Below are positions 35,422 through 48,129 of a stretch of DNA of 64,000 nucleotides, in pieces; within the stretch, counting starts at the first letter, position 1; every line of letters begins with the position of its first letter. Position numbers and translations under genes: made by a program. The notes under the pieces are model-generated. The model had not been told where the DNA came from, did no database searches, and saw only the letters and a program-made list of their open reading frames with translations. The stretch comes from CAZABP01 sp964483245 (GTDB taxonomy: Bacteria > Planctomycetota > UBA1135 > UBA2386): contig CAZABP010000021.1 of the NCBI GenBank assembly GCA_964483245.1, forward strand, positions 1-64,000. Direction: 5' to 3'.

Positions 35422-36786
35422 TCATCTCTTCCGCTCAGCGCAGACGCGGATCCAGTGCAGCACGCGTTCGTGGATCCGATGGATGATCCAGTCCGCCCAG
35501 AGCTGCCAGTACAGCAACGGTTCGAGGTCGAGCGTGTACCACGTACTCCCCTCGAGCCGCGTGCGGTTGCCCGGCAGCGCGACCAGCCGGAACTCGCCGC
35601 AACGGCTCCGGAAGTACCCATCCAGATGCGGCGGGTGCACCTGGGCGTAGAAGCTCCATTCCTGCATCGGCGCCGGCTGCGCGGTGACGTCGAACGCGAG
35701 CCGGTGCGGTGGCTCCCATGCGGTGATCGGCTCGACGAACGGTCCGGTCGTGAACTCGCAGTGGCGGACGGCGCCGACCCCTTCGCCGTCGATCCGGGCG
35801 CGCACCGGATACGCGATCCCGGTCGAGAACCACCACTCCGTCGGAGGCGGGATCTCGGCGAACTGGATCACGTGGCGCCAGACGGTCTCGGGCGGCGCGT
35901 CGATCTCGATCGACGTGACGACTTCACGCAGCGGTGGGGGTGGGAGCGTGGCGTCGCCGGCGAACGTCAGCGGGACGACCAGGAGCGGCACGCCAGCGAG
36001 GGCAGAACGCTGCGGCAGCATCTTCGCCAGCGACGCGCCGAGCAGCGCTCCCATCAAGGTCGGTACCAGCCAGACCGGGAACGCCATCACGACGCACATG
36101 AATCCTTCGAGGCCGATCGCGATCAGCCCTGCCGTGAGCATCAGGCCGGCGATCACCGCCGCAACCAGTCCATCCGACAGCTGGCCGCCGCGCCGCACCG
36201 TGATGTAGGCCGACGCGGTTCCGATCGCGAACGGCACGGCGACGAACAGTGAGTTGGCGTAGGTGCCGAGGTGTTCGGTCAGGAACCAGATCGTGAGCAG
36301 GCCGGGCGGAACCGTGATCAGCAGACCGAGCAGCGCGCCAGGAATCTCAGGCGACAGCGGCTTGATCGCCCTGCGGCCGGCCGGGGAACGCGGTTCCGCT
36401 GTCCGCAGGCACGCGAGCACCAGCATCATCGCGAACTTCACGACCGGCACGAGGCACCAGAGGGCTTCCCACGGCGAGATGCCGGCATCGCGCGCACGCC
36501 GCATCGACATCGTGAACATGATCCACAGGAACGGCAGTGCCCACACGAGCATCGGCCACGCAAGGAACGCGTCGTATGGCGCCAGCGCGTCTGGGGTGGA
36601 CCACTCCGGCACGAGGTATTCGACCGGCGAGAACCACCGCCGCTCAGTCGCCCGCACGATCGCGACGTCGCCGGCGTACTTGACCAACACGAGTGCGCTC
36701 CCGTGCCGCAGGTAGGTCCCGCGATCGATCCGTCCATCGATCGCGAACCAGAGTCGCAGCCAGCGTGCGAACCGGCCGTCGTTCAC
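35422..36786 (-). CDS. DUF805-like membrane domain fused to an SRPBCC domain
   Basis: 454 residues from a GTG that overlaps the upstream hydroxylase stop codon (GTGA). The N-terminal half begins LWFAIDGRIDRGTYLRHG and has MSMRRARDAGISPWEALWCLVPVV, as in DUF805 membrane proteins, then several further transmembrane segments. The C-terminal ~170 residues are a START/SRPBCC-like domain (IEIDAPPETVWRHVIQFAEIPP, RLEGSTWYTLDLEPLLYWQLW). The fusion is unusual. SRPBCC domains bind hydrophobic ligands and CoxG-like members accompany molybdenum hydroxylases, so a helper role for the adjacent enzyme is possible; the coupling supports but does not prove it. Confidence 0.88.
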   Translation of the reverse strand: MNDGRFARWLRLWFAIDGRIDRGTYLRHGSALVLVKYAGDVAIVRATERRWFSPVEYLVPEWSTPDALAPYDAFLAWPMLVWALPFLWIMFTMSMRRARDAGISPWEALWCLVPVVKFAMMLVLACLRTAEPRSPAGRRAIKPLSPEIPGALLGLLITVPPGLLTIWFLTEHLGTYANSLFVAVPFAIGTASAYITVRRGGQLSDGLVAAVIAGLMLTAGLIAIGLEGFMCVVMAFPVWLVPTLMGALLGASLAKMLPQRSALAGVPLLVVPLTFAGDATLPPPPLREVVTSIEIDAPPETVWRHVIQFAEIPPPTEWWFSTGIAYPVRARIDGEGVGAVRHCEFTTGPFVEPITAWEPPHRLAFDVTAQPAPMQEWSFYAQVHPPHLDGYFRSRCGEFRLVALPGNRTRLEGSTWYTLDLEPLLYWQLWADWIIHRIHERVLHWIRVCAERKR

Positions 36787-38933
36787 TTCAGGCCCTGCGG
36801 GACCAGCGGCATCGCGCGCAGCCGTTTCCCGCTGGCGGCGAAGATCGCGTTCGCGACCGCAGGCGCGATCGCAACGATCGGAGTCTCGCCGGCGCCGGCC
36901 GACGGCAGGTCCTTGCGGTCGAGCAGGACGACTTCGAGGTCTTGCACGTCGGAGAACCGCGGGACGCGGTAGCCGGAGAAGCGCGGGTTCAGGATCCGGC
37001 CGGCGTCGAACCGGATCCCCTCGAACAGCGCGCCGCCTAGGCCCATGACGACGGCACCCTCGACCTGGTTGCGTGTGTTGTCGGGGTGCACGAGCGCGCC
37101 GCACTCGAACGCGGTCACCGAGCGGACCACGCGCACGCTGCCGTCGCCGTCGAGCTGCACCTCGGCGCAGGTCGCGACGTAGCCGCCCTTCTCGAAGCCG
37201 CACGCGAGGCCATGCCCGCGTCCGGCGCCATCCGCACGCCGATTCCAACCGAACCGCTCCGCCGCCGCAGCGAGCACGGCCAGCATCCGCTCGTCGCGCA
37301 GGTTCTGCCGGCGCAGCGCGAGCGGATCCATGCCGAGCGCGTGCGCCAGCTCGTCGAGCATCGATTCGCGCGCGAAGTGGTTCGCGGTCGCCGCGAGGGC
37401 GCGGTACGAACCCTGCCGCAGCGGGGACTCGGCGCCATGGAACTGAATCGTCTGGTGCTCGACCTCGTACGGCGTGCGGATCCCGGACGCGCCGGAGTTG
37501 AAGTTGTGGAACTCCCAGGCGCAGAGCTTCCCGTCACGCGTCGCGCCGGCGCGGATGTCGATGACGGCCGCCGGCCGGAAATAGGCCCAGGTGAACTCCT
37601 CCTCGCGTGTCCACACGACCTTGACCGGGCGCTTCGCTTCGCGCGCGAGCCGCGCCGCTTCGATCGCCGCGTCGCCGGTGTGCTTGCCGCCATAACCGGA
37701 ACCGGTGTCCGGCACGATCACGCGCACGCGTGCCTCGGGGATGCGGAACGCTTCGGCCAGCTCGCGCCGTACGCCGAACGGCCGCTGCGTGCCGGTCCAG
37801 ACCGTGAGCTTGTCGTTCTCCCAGGTCGCGAGCGCGGCGCGCGGTTCGAGCGGCGCGTGCGCGAGGTAGGCGCAGGTGTAGGTCACCGTGAGTTTCACGT
37901 CGGCGGCGGCCATCCCGTCTTCGATCGAACCGCTGCGATGGTCGCGCCCACGCCCGCGGCCGCCGCGCGCCGGCGCGCCTTCGGTGCGCAGCACCCGTTC
38001 CAGTTCGGCGCCGGCCGGCTGCGGGGCTGGTTTCCAGGTTGCCTGCACGGCAGCCAGCGCTCGCTCCGCGAGCGCCTCCGTCGGCGCCGCGACGCCGACG
38101 AACCCGCCGTCGCGGACGACGACGGTGCCATCGACCCCACGCGCCGCGTCCAGCTCGGCCGACACGAGCGACGCGCCGATCGCGGGCGGCCGCAGCACCT
38201 TGCCGTGCAGCATGCCGGGCAGCTGCTGGTCGCTGGCGAAACGGTGCGCGCCGGTCACCAGCGCCAGGCCGTTCACCTTGCGTGGTGACGTCCCGGCGAC
38301 GGTCCACTCCGCGGCCGGCGTGATCGGCACGTCCCCGCGCAGCTCCTGCGTGAAGCGCTGCCCGCGCGTCAGCTCGCCGACCTGCGACGACTCGCCGGTG
38401 GTCTGGTTGGTCACGACGCCGCCGGCGACTTCGACCTGCGTGGCTTCGATGCCCCAGCGCGTCGCGCCGAGCTGCGCGAGCTGGGCGCGGGCCGCCGCCG
38501 CGGCGCGGCGGAGCTGCGGCGCCATCGCCGGCGTCGAGCGGCTGCCGAACGTCCCCTGGTCGAACGGCACGCGGTCGGTATCCGCCATCACGAGCTGCAC
38601 GCGGTCGAGCGGGACGCGCAGCTCGTCGGCGACGCTCTGCGCCAGCGACGTGCGGATGTCCTGGCCGACCTCCGCTTTGCCGGTGAACACATGGATCCGC
38701 CCCTGCTCGTCGATGTGCAGCCAGGCACCGATCTCCTCGGCGGCTGCGCTGTCGGCAAACGCAGGATCCGCGGCCGTCCCACGCAACGCCGGCGCCAGCA
38801 GCAGGATCAACACGCCGCCGCCGGCCGCAGCCAGGAACTCGCGCCGACCGAGCTCGAACTGATACAGCGCGTGTGCCTGCAGCTCGTAGCGGTCCGGCTC
38901 GTCGTCGATCGCACACCGATCCCAGGCGGTCAT
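36783..38933 (-). CDS. Molybdopterin-binding large subunit of a xanthine dehydrogenase-family enzyme (isoquinoline 1-oxidoreductase beta-like)
   Basis: 716 residues. A Tat-type N-terminus (ELGRREFLAAAGGGVLILLLAP) indicates export in a folded state. Molybdenum-hydroxylase motifs: GKAEVGQDIRTSLAQSVADEL, FGSRSTPAM, GSGYGGKHTGDAAIEAARLA, GSYRALAATANHFARESMLDELA, and the active-site glutamate in GAGETPIVAIAPAVANAIF. This is the aldehyde-oxidase-type large subunit that works with the 2Fe-2S protein coded just upstream, whose stop overlaps its start (ATGA). No FAD subunit is present, as in isoquinoline 1-oxidoreductases, which pass electrons to cytochromes. Substrate unknown. Confidence 0.93.
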   Translation of the reverse strand: MTAWDRCAIDDEPDRYELQAHALYQFELGRREFLAAAGGGVLILLLAPALRGTAADPAFADSAAAEEIGAWLHIDEQGRIHVFTGKAEVGQDIRTSLAQSVADELRVPLDRVQLVMADTDRVPFDQGTFGSRSTPAMAPQLRRAAAAARAQLAQLGATRWGIEATQVEVAGGVVTNQTTGESSQVGELTRGQRFTQELRGDVPITPAAEWTVAGTSPRKVNGLALVTGAHRFASDQQLPGMLHGKVLRPPAIGASLVSAELDAARGVDGTVVVRDGGFVGVAAPTEALAERALAAVQATWKPAPQPAGAELERVLRTEGAPARGGRGRGRDHRSGSIEDGMAAADVKLTVTYTCAYLAHAPLEPRAALATWENDKLTVWTGTQRPFGVRRELAEAFRIPEARVRVIVPDTGSGYGGKHTGDAAIEAARLAREAKRPVKVVWTREEEFTWAYFRPAAVIDIRAGATRDGKLCAWEFHNFNSGASGIRTPYEVEHQTIQFHGAESPLRQGSYRALAATANHFARESMLDELAHALGMDPLALRRQNLRDERMLAVLAAAAERFGWNRRADGAGRGHGLACGFEKGGYVATCAEVQLDGDGSVRVVRSVTAFECGALVHPDNTRNQVEGAVVMGLGGALFEGIRFDAGRILNPRFSGYRVPRFSDVQDLEVVLLDRKDLPSAGAGETPIVAIAPAVANAIFAASGKRLRAMPLVPQGLK

Positions 38934-39400
38934 CGACGCTCCTCCTGCGCCGACGCAGTGCGCACTGCGCGGAGGATCCGCGGGTACGTGCCGCAGCGGC
39001 ACAGATTCCCCTCCAGCGCGTGCGCGATCTCCGCGTCGGTCGGGTGCGCGTTGCGCGCCAGCAGGCCGACCGAGCTCAGGATCATCCCCGGCGTGCAGTA
39101 GCCGCATTGCAGCGCGCCGCACTCGAGGAAGGCCTGCTGCACCGGGTGCAGCCCGCCGTCCGCGGCGAGGCCCTCGATCGTCGTGATCGGTTCCCCGGCA
39201 ACCGCGTCGATGCGCTGCAGGCACGACCGTGTGGCGCGGCCAGCGACCAACACGGTGCAGGCCCCGCACTGCCCTTCGCCGCAGCCGTACTTCGAGCCGG
39301 TCAGCCCGAGGTCATCGCGCAGCACGGACAGCAGCGTGCGTCCGGGATCGGCGGCGACCCGGTGTCGCGTGCCGTTGACGAGCAGTTCGACGGGATCCAT
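38930..39400 (-). CDS. 2Fe-2S small subunit of the molybdenum hydroxylase
   Basis: 156 residues. The plant-type ferredoxin domain has YGCGEGQCGACTVLV and a distal RATRSC; the second, helical cluster domain has LQCGYCTPGMILS and GNLCRCGTYPRI. All eight cluster cysteines are visible. It transfers electrons from the molybdenum subunit coded immediately downstream, with which it overlaps by four bases. The gene has no signal peptide, so it is probably carried out with its Tat-exported partner. It is the first gene of the three-gene unit and begins 27 bases from the metH stop. Confidence 0.95.
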   Translation of the reverse strand: MDPVELLVNGTRHRVAADPGRTLLSVLRDDLGLTGSKYGCGEGQCGACTVLVAGRATRSCLQRIDAVAGEPITTIEGLAADGGLHPVQQAFLECGALQCGYCTPGMILSSVGLLARNAHPTDAEIAHALEGNLCRCGTYPRILRAVRTASAQEERR

Positions 39401-39434
39401 CGCGCGCTTCCGGGCGCCGAGGATAGCGCTCGGA

Positions 39435-43120
<3,686 letters not shown>

Positions 43121-43124
<4 letters not shown>

Positions 43125-44077
43125 CGCGCGTTGCCCTCCGGCTTGTGCGCGGACGCGATCAGCGTGGATGGCAGATCGCTGGTCTTCGCGCGCGGTTCGT
43201 AGACCTCGATGCGGATCCGCTCGAGCCCGGTCGCGCGCAGCCAGCCCTCGACCGTGTCCGGCGCGAACCCGCGCCAGACGATGCCGAGCTGCTTGCGCAT
43301 CCATTCGCGGTCGTGCGAGACGAAGTCGACGACCACGATCTGGCCGCCCGGCTTCACGATCCGCGCCATCTCGCGGATCGCCGCGTCCGGTGCGCGGACG
43401 TACTGCAGCACCATGTGCGCGAACGCCGCGTCGACGTCCCCGCCCGGCAGCGGGATGTCGTGGATCTCGCCGCGCAACAGCTCGATCCGATCCGCGAGCC
43501 CGGCGGCGGCAGCGTTGCTGCGCGTGGCTTCGAGCATCTTGTCGGAGTGGTCGATCGCGACGACGTGCAGCCCCGCGTGCGCGAGCTCCAACGCCAGGAT
43601 CCCGGTTCCCGTCCCGATGTCGGCGACGCGCAGCTCCGGCGGAACCAGCCGCGCCAGCGCCCGGGCCCGATGCGTGTCGTCGTCGAACACTGCGCGCAGT
43701 GCGTCCCACTCCGGCGCCAGCTCGTTGAACCAGTTGCGTGCGCGCGTCGCGCGCGCGTGCAGCACCGCCATCAAGGCGTCCGCGTCGCGCCGCGCCGTCG
43801 GGTCCTTCTGCAGGCGCGCCCGCGCCAGCTCCCACGCCTCACGCCAGACCGTCTCGGCCGGCGCGACGAACCGATAGAACGTGAACGGGCCATCCCGCCG
43901 ATCGCTGACCAGGCCTGCCTCCTTCAGCACGCCCAGGTGGTGCGAGACCGACGACTGCCCCATCCCCAAAACCTCCGTCAGGTCCTGCACCGCCAACTCG
44001 TCCCGCTCCAGCAGGGCCAGCAACCGCAGCCGGACCGGCTCGGAGAGGGTCTTGAACACTCGCTGCAGGGATTCCAT
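43121..44077 (-). CDS. ArsR-type HTH fused to a SAM-dependent methyltransferase (SahR-like)
   Basis: 318 residues. Residues 1-90 form an ArsR winged helix (FKTLSEPVRLRLLALLERDELAVQDL and GQSSVSHHLGVLKEAGLV) with no metal-binding cysteines. Residues about 150-260 are a class-I methyltransferase fold with motif I VADIGTGTGILALELA, then VVAIDHSDKMLEATR and the GGDVDAAFAHMVLQYV stretch. Similar fusions next to methyl-cycle genes are SahR-type regulators that sense S-adenosylhomocysteine; here the methyltransferase domain is likely the ligand sensor. It shares an operon with metH and has a 26-bp palindrome 17 bases upstream of its start, consistent with autoregulation. The sensor role is inferred. 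Confidence 0.9.
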
Positions 44078-44093
44078 CGCGGGTCGGAAGGCT

Positions 44094-44119
44094 CATCGAC
44101 ATATCGCGATACGTCGATG
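44094..44119. promoter_or_regulatory. 26-bp operator of the regulator-metH operon
   Basis: Arms CATCGAC (44094-44100) and GTCGATG (44113-44119) flank the core TATCGCGATA (44102-44111); 12 of 13 base pairs are symmetric, with one mismatch at 44101/44112. It lies 17 bases before the regulator's ATG, where it would cover the promoter. ArsR-family regulators of the SAM cycle (SahR) bind palindromes with a GATA/TATC core of this kind in front of metH and ahcY; the match is by eye. Confidence 0.75.
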
Positions 44120-44120
44120 A

Positions 44121-44224
44121 GGGCAAGGGAAGGGATGGGGGAAGGGTTTGGACGGGAAGGGGACGGGCTTGGGCTCGGGCTGGGGCTTGGGAAGGGCGAG
44201 GCGAGGGAAGGGGAAAGGGAAGGG
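44121..44224 (+). repeat. G-run tract with strong quadruplex potential
   Basis: Within 104 bases there are about eighteen runs of three or more G on the plus strand, spaced by 2-7 bases with mostly AA/CTT/AC spacers, which can form many alternative G-quadruplexes. It begins directly beside the metH operator and lies upstream of both divergent units. It has no open frame with coding character and no repeat unit of fixed length, so it is neither a gene nor a simple minisatellite. Confidence 0.8.
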
Positions 44225-44678
44225 CCGTGCGGAGCCGGGCTTTTGCATGTGCACCGCGGGAGCGGCATGGACTCCCGTACCTGGCTGCCCCGCGAGCCTC
44301 TGTCCGCCCGCGGCGGTGCCGGCTGGGTGCGACGGTTCCGCCGCTGCTCTCTCAGGCGCTGAAGCTCCAGTCTCACCGGAGCTTGACTGCGCTGGAGGCG
44401 GCCAGTCGCAGAGTCGCCAAGTGCATCTTCGGCTGGCGAGAGCCGGAACACTTGATGCCCTGCCGCAGGCAACCGCGTGGTGAAGGTCCACGCGGACCGC
44501 GCGGGCGGACGTGCGACGCACCGACTCCCGCGTCAGATGCTCGAATCGGTTGCGCGGCGACAGCACGGCCATGAGCGCCGGTGGAAGCAACGCGCGTCGC
44601 TCCGCTTCGCGCTTGACGGTGACGCCGCGCGCCATTCGTATGGCGCCTCGCGGTTCGGGGACATCAGAGGGAGCTGCA
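44225..44678. other. Gene-free 450-base stretch before the radical SAM pair
   Basis: I see no supported gene here. Several frames stay open but have no ribosome binding site, no family motifs and codon use unlike the flanking genes. The stretch contains the promoter and leader for the radical SAM genes; the final 15 bases carry the Shine-Dalgarno AGAGGGAG (44666-44673) that decides the downstream TTG start. No small cysteine- or glycine-rich peptide gene of the RiPP-precursor type was found. Confidence 0.6.
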
Positions 44679-45833
44679 TTGAGTCACCGAGTCACCCGGG
44701 CATTTCGCATCGCGGTCGGTAATCGGATCCGAGGCAAGCAGTGGCTGCGCACGCTCCTGTGCAATGCGGAGGAGCGGTACCTCTCCATTCGCCACACGGC
44801 CAGCGTTCGGTGGCCAGCGCTGGCCAAACCGCGGCCGTACAAGATCATGGTCGCGCTCACCGCGCACTGCAACTCAGGTTGTGTTGGCTGCCGCTACGGC
44901 CGTGACTTCATGCCGGGAGCAAGACTCGAGTGGGCGGTTGTGCGCGATCTGCTCGAGGATGCCGCCGCCGCGGGGTTTGCCACGATCCGACTGTACGGAG
45001 GCGAGCCGCTGCTGCATCCAGACCTGCCTCGAATCATCGAGCGCTGTGTGAAGCTCGGAATGCGGCCCTACGTCACGACCAACGCCGTGCTGCTCGAGCA
45101 GAAGATCGATGTGCTCGTGCAGTCTGGCCTGAAAGACATCACGGTCGGTTTCTACGGCACGGGCAAGGCCTACGACGACTATGCGCAGCGCCCCGGTTAC
45201 TTCGCGCGCGTAGAGCGTGGAATTGCGGTGACGCGTGAGCGGTACGGCGACATCGTCAACATGCAGCTCAACTGGCTGCTCATGCGGCCCACAGCGAGTG
45301 TCGAGTGTCTGCGCGACGTCGTTGCGTTTGCTCGACGCTACGGGATGACGATCCGGGTCGATTTGATCCACTACTCACTGCCGTACTTCCAGGAAGGTCC
45401 TGAGCGATGTCTGCAGTTCCGGCCTGAAGATCGTGGAACGGTCGAGCAGATCGTCGACGAGTTGATCCTCGTGAAGCAGCGTCACCCGACCCTGCTCCGG
45501 CATTCGGTCGAGGGGCTTCGTTCCATCCCCGACTGGCTGATCCTGGGCCCAGGCATGCGCGTCCCATGCACGGCGTACGAGATGCTCTGGGTGGGCGCCG
45601 ACGGCACGGTGCAGATGTGCTACGTCACCTTCCGTCTTGGCAACCTGCGCGAGCAACGACTTCGAACCATGCTCGGTACGGTCCAGCATCGAAAGGCGTG
45701 CCAGGATGCTGTGAGGCTGCGTTGTCCCAACTGCCACTGCAGTTCGAATGAACGCATCATGCGGTACGGTCCGGCGCGTCGACACTACGCCGCCGAGAGC
45801 GCACACCGCGAACCGAATGGGTGGAGATCATGA
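44679..45833 (+). CDS. Radical SAM/SPASM-type protein (copy 1)
   Basis: 384 residues. TTG start at 44679 chosen because AGAGGGAG lies at the correct distance; the frame is open further upstream but without coding character. The radical SAM cluster is C64/C68/C71 (TAHCNSGCVGCRYG), followed by YGGEPLLHPDL (the GGE motif) and PYVTTNAVLLEQK. The C-terminal third has a SPASM-like set: PCTAYEMLWVGADGTVQMCY, RLGNLREQRL and a terminal CPNCHC, giving auxiliary iron-sulfur ligands. The family is used in peptide and carbohydrate maturation. Four bases overlap the next gene (ATGA at 45830). Codon use and GC are lower than in the surrounding metabolic genes. Confidence 0.9.
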   Translation: MSHRVTRAFRIAVGNRIRGKQWLRTLLCNAEERYLSIRHTASVRWPALAKPRPYKIMVALTAHCNSGCVGCRYGRDFMPGARLEWAVVRDLLEDAAAAGFATIRLYGGEPLLHPDLPRIIERCVKLGMRPYVTTNAVLLEQKIDVLVQSGLKDITVGFYGTGKAYDDYAQRPGYFARVERGIAVTRERYGDIVNMQLNWLLMRPTASVECLRDVVAFARRYGMTIRVDLIHYSLPYFQEGPERCLQFRPEDRGTVEQIVDELILVKQRHPTLLRHSVEGLRSIPDWLILGPGMRVPCTAYEMLWVGADGTVQMCYVTFRLGNLREQRLRTMLGTVQHRKACQDAVRLRCPNCHCSSNERIMRYGPARRHYAAESAHREPNGWRS

Positions 45834-46939
45834 TCGCTTCGGTTCTCGAACGCTTTCTGCGCCCGCGGCTGGAGAAGCTGCCAACGATCAAGCGGATGCT
45901 GCAGCAGAGTTCGTTCGTGCTTGCACGGAGGCGGCATGCACTGGCGAGACGTCTGCCTCAGCTGATCCGCCCTGATCCCAAGCAGGTTACGATCGCGGTC
46001 ACAGCGGCGTGCAATCTGCGGTGCGTGGGCTGCCGGTACGGTCGCGACTTCATGCTCGGGGAGAGGCTCTCCCTCGACATGGTTCGGGAACTGCTCGACG
46101 ATGCATTCGCGGCCGGCGTGGGGCGAGTACGGTTCTACGGAGGTGAGCCGCTTCTGCATCCTGAGCTTCCGCGAATGGTGCGACACGCGGCGGAATTGGG
46201 GATGGAGACGTACATCACCACGAACGGCACGCTGCTGGCCGAGAAGTACGATGCCCTGCACGACGCTGGCCTGTCCTGGATGAGCATCGGTTTCTATGGT
46301 GTCGGTGATGCCTACGCCCGCTACACGCAACGGAACGGGCACTTCGATAGGCTCGTCGCGGGTCTCCAGTCGGTCCGGTCACGATATGGCGGATCTGCCG
46401 AGATCCAGCTCAACTACGTCCTGGTGCGACCTACGACGTCGCTGAGGGCGCTGCGTGAGGCGTGGAGCTTTGCAACGGCGTTCGATCTCTTCTTTCATCT
46501 CGATCTGTACGGGTACTCGGCGCCGTTCTTCACGGATGGCCCGGCCGGCGAGGTCGCATTCAAGCCGGAGGATCGGCCGACAGTGCAAGCGGTGGCTGAC
46601 GAGCTCGTACGGTTGAAGCTGGCCGATCCTGAGCGGATTCCACACGCAGTCGAGTTCCTGCGCTCCGTGCCAGATTGGCTCCTGCTGGGACCCGCGATGC
46701 GCATTCCCTGCGATGCCTATCAGCTCATCTGGATCGGCGCCGACGGTTCTGTGCAACTATGCGATGTCGCGTTGCCGCTCGGGAATCTGCATCGTCGGCG
46801 CCTACGTGACATCCTGTTCAGTGCCGAGCACAAGAAGGCCAGCCTGGCCGCGTTTCGGCTCGACTGTCCGAACTGCACATGCAAGGCCGACTCCCGCATT
46901 CGAAAGCACGCGCCCAGCATGCGGCGTTATGGGTCATGA
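45830..46939 (+). CDS. Radical SAM/SPASM-type protein (copy 2)
   Basis: 369 residues. The cluster is C61/C65/C68 (TAACNLRCVGCRYG) with RDFMLGERLSLDMVRELLDD, YGGEPLLHPELP, YITTNGTLLAEK and the same SPASM-like end (PCDAYQLIWIGADGSVQLCD, LGNLHRRRL, CPNCTC). It is collinear with copy 1; both share CRYGRDFM after the cluster. The start was placed at the ATG that overlaps the stop of copy 1; a GTG nine bases upstream is an alternative. The paralogs probably act together, one perhaps as partner or on a related substrate. Its stop overlaps the convergent GT4 gene by 13 bases. Confidence 0.9.
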   Translation: MIASVLERFLRPRLEKLPTIKRMLQQSSFVLARRRHALARRLPQLIRPDPKQVTIAVTAACNLRCVGCRYGRDFMLGERLSLDMVRELLDDAFAAGVGRVRFYGGEPLLHPELPRMVRHAAELGMETYITTNGTLLAEKYDALHDAGLSWMSIGFYGVGDAYARYTQRNGHFDRLVAGLQSVRSRYGGSAEIQLNYVLVRPTTSLRALREAWSFATAFDLFFHLDLYGYSAPFFTDGPAGEVAFKPEDRPTVQAVADELVRLKLADPERIPHAVEFLRSVPDWLLLGPAMRIPCDAYQLIWIGADGSVQLCDVALPLGNLHRRRLRDILFSAEHKKASLAAFRLDCPNCTCKADSRIRKHAPSMRRYGS

Positions 46940-48051
46940 TCGAACTGGCGTCGCGGTGCATTCCCTTGCCACAGGGAGCAGTAGTCCGCCCATTCGACGT
47001 CCGCCGAGAAATCGGCTGCACGTTCGCGCCCGAGGTCTGCCAGGACCCGACGCCGGCCTGGGTCAGTCGCGAGTTTGAGGACGGCATCGGCGAGGCGTTG
47101 GGGTGAACGCGGCGGGACCAGCACCCCGCAAATGGCGCCACGACGGTTCGTGAGAATGCTCCTGCAGCCGCCGACATCCGTGGTCACGACGGGACAGCCT
47201 GTTGCGAGCGCCTCGAGCAGCACGCGCGGCGCACCCTCGTGGTCGGAACAGAGCACGAATACATCCGCGGCGCGGAGCAGTGACGGCACATCCAAGACTC
47301 GAGCGATGACCCGCACGTTCTCGATCGCTCTCGCTTCGGCCTCGATCTTCGGCGTCAGTGGACCCGACCCCACGAGCACGAATACGAGCCTCGGGACATG
47401 AGTGGTCAGGAGTCTGGCGGTTTGCAGGAGATCAACATGGCGCTTGACGGCGTCGTGGCGGCCGATGTGCAGTACGAGCAACGCGTCCGGTTCGATGGCG
47501 AGTTGCGAGCGCCATTTGCCGTCATCCGGGCCTGGTGCGAACGTCTGCAAGTCAACGCCGTTCCACACGGTGTCGCAGCGGGCGGCCCAACCGCTGGCTA
47601 CCAAGTGCCGAGCGAGTTCGTCAGAGACAGCCGTCACGCGAGAGATTCGCGAAGTGGCCCAGCGCGTCAGTAGGCGTGCAGCGCGCGTAGCGTGTCCGGG
47701 ACGAGCGTGATACGTGGCGACGGTCCGTGCCCTGCGGCGACCTGACCACAACCCTGCGAATGCGCAGTAGAACAATGCAGTGTCGTTGTGCGCATGCACC
47801 ACATCGAACGCTTCGGCCCTGATGTACCGCGAGAGCTTGAGGGCGAATCCGCAGTCGAGCCCCGGGCCGCGCCGAATGAACCTGTAGGGAACAGCACCTG
47901 GTGCGAAGTCGTGCGTCTCGTTGCGGAAGGGCGTGTCGAAGAGTAGGAGTCGTACGTCCCAGCCGAGTGTCCGTCCTCTTGCCGCCAGGTCGAGCACCAC
48001 GCGTTCCTTGCCCCCGACTTCGAGGCCATTCAATACGTGCAGAAGCCTCAT
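46927..48051 (-). CDS. GT4-family glycosyltransferase
   Basis: 374 residues with the GT-B fold. N-domain: LHVLNGLEVGGKERVVLDLA and DVVHAHNDTALFYCA. C-domain: VLHIGRHDAVKRHVDLLQTARLL, then VLCSDHEGAPRVLLEALATGCPVVTTDVGG, the E-x7-E nucleotide-sugar site. Such enzymes add hexoses to lipids or polysaccharides in the cytoplasm. It faces the radical SAM pair and shares their lower GC, so the three may form one surface-glycan or glycosylated-product unit. It is downstream of efp on the same strand, but 78 bases separate them and no functional link is expected. Confidence 0.9.
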   Translation of the reverse strand: MRLLHVLNGLEVGGKERVVLDLAARGRTLGWDVRLLLFDTPFRNETHDFAPGAVPYRFIRRGPGLDCGFALKLSRYIRAEAFDVVHAHNDTALFYCAFAGLWSGRRRARTVATYHARPGHATRAARLLTRWATSRISRVTAVSDELARHLVASGWAARCDTVWNGVDLQTFAPGPDDGKWRSQLAIEPDALLVLHIGRHDAVKRHVDLLQTARLLTTHVPRLVFVLVGSGPLTPKIEAEARAIENVRVIARVLDVPSLLRAADVFVLCSDHEGAPRVLLEALATGCPVVTTDVGGCRSILTNRRGAICGVLVPPRSPQRLADAVLKLATDPGRRRVLADLGRERAADFSADVEWADYCSLWQGNAPRRQFDHDP

Positions 48052-48129
48052 GTTTGCGCACGTGCGAAGCCGCCGACGAGTTGTGTCGGCCCGAGCAGCA
48101 GCTTGGTCGTCGGTGGCGCGGAGTTGTCC

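Noticed and set aside
44078..44120. A cobalamin or SAM riboswitch upstream of the regulator-metH operon
   Set aside because: Only 17 bases separate the operator from the start codon and no B12-box or kink-turn sequence is seen, so there is no room for a riboswitch.
44121..44224. CRISPR array or minisatellite in the G-run tract
   Set aside because: There is no repeat-spacer periodicity; runs and spacers vary in length.
44225..44678. Small RiPP precursor gene before the radical SAM pair
   Set aside because: Open frames here have no ribosome binding site or leader/core pattern; only the one preceding TTG 44679 has a Shine-Dalgarno.
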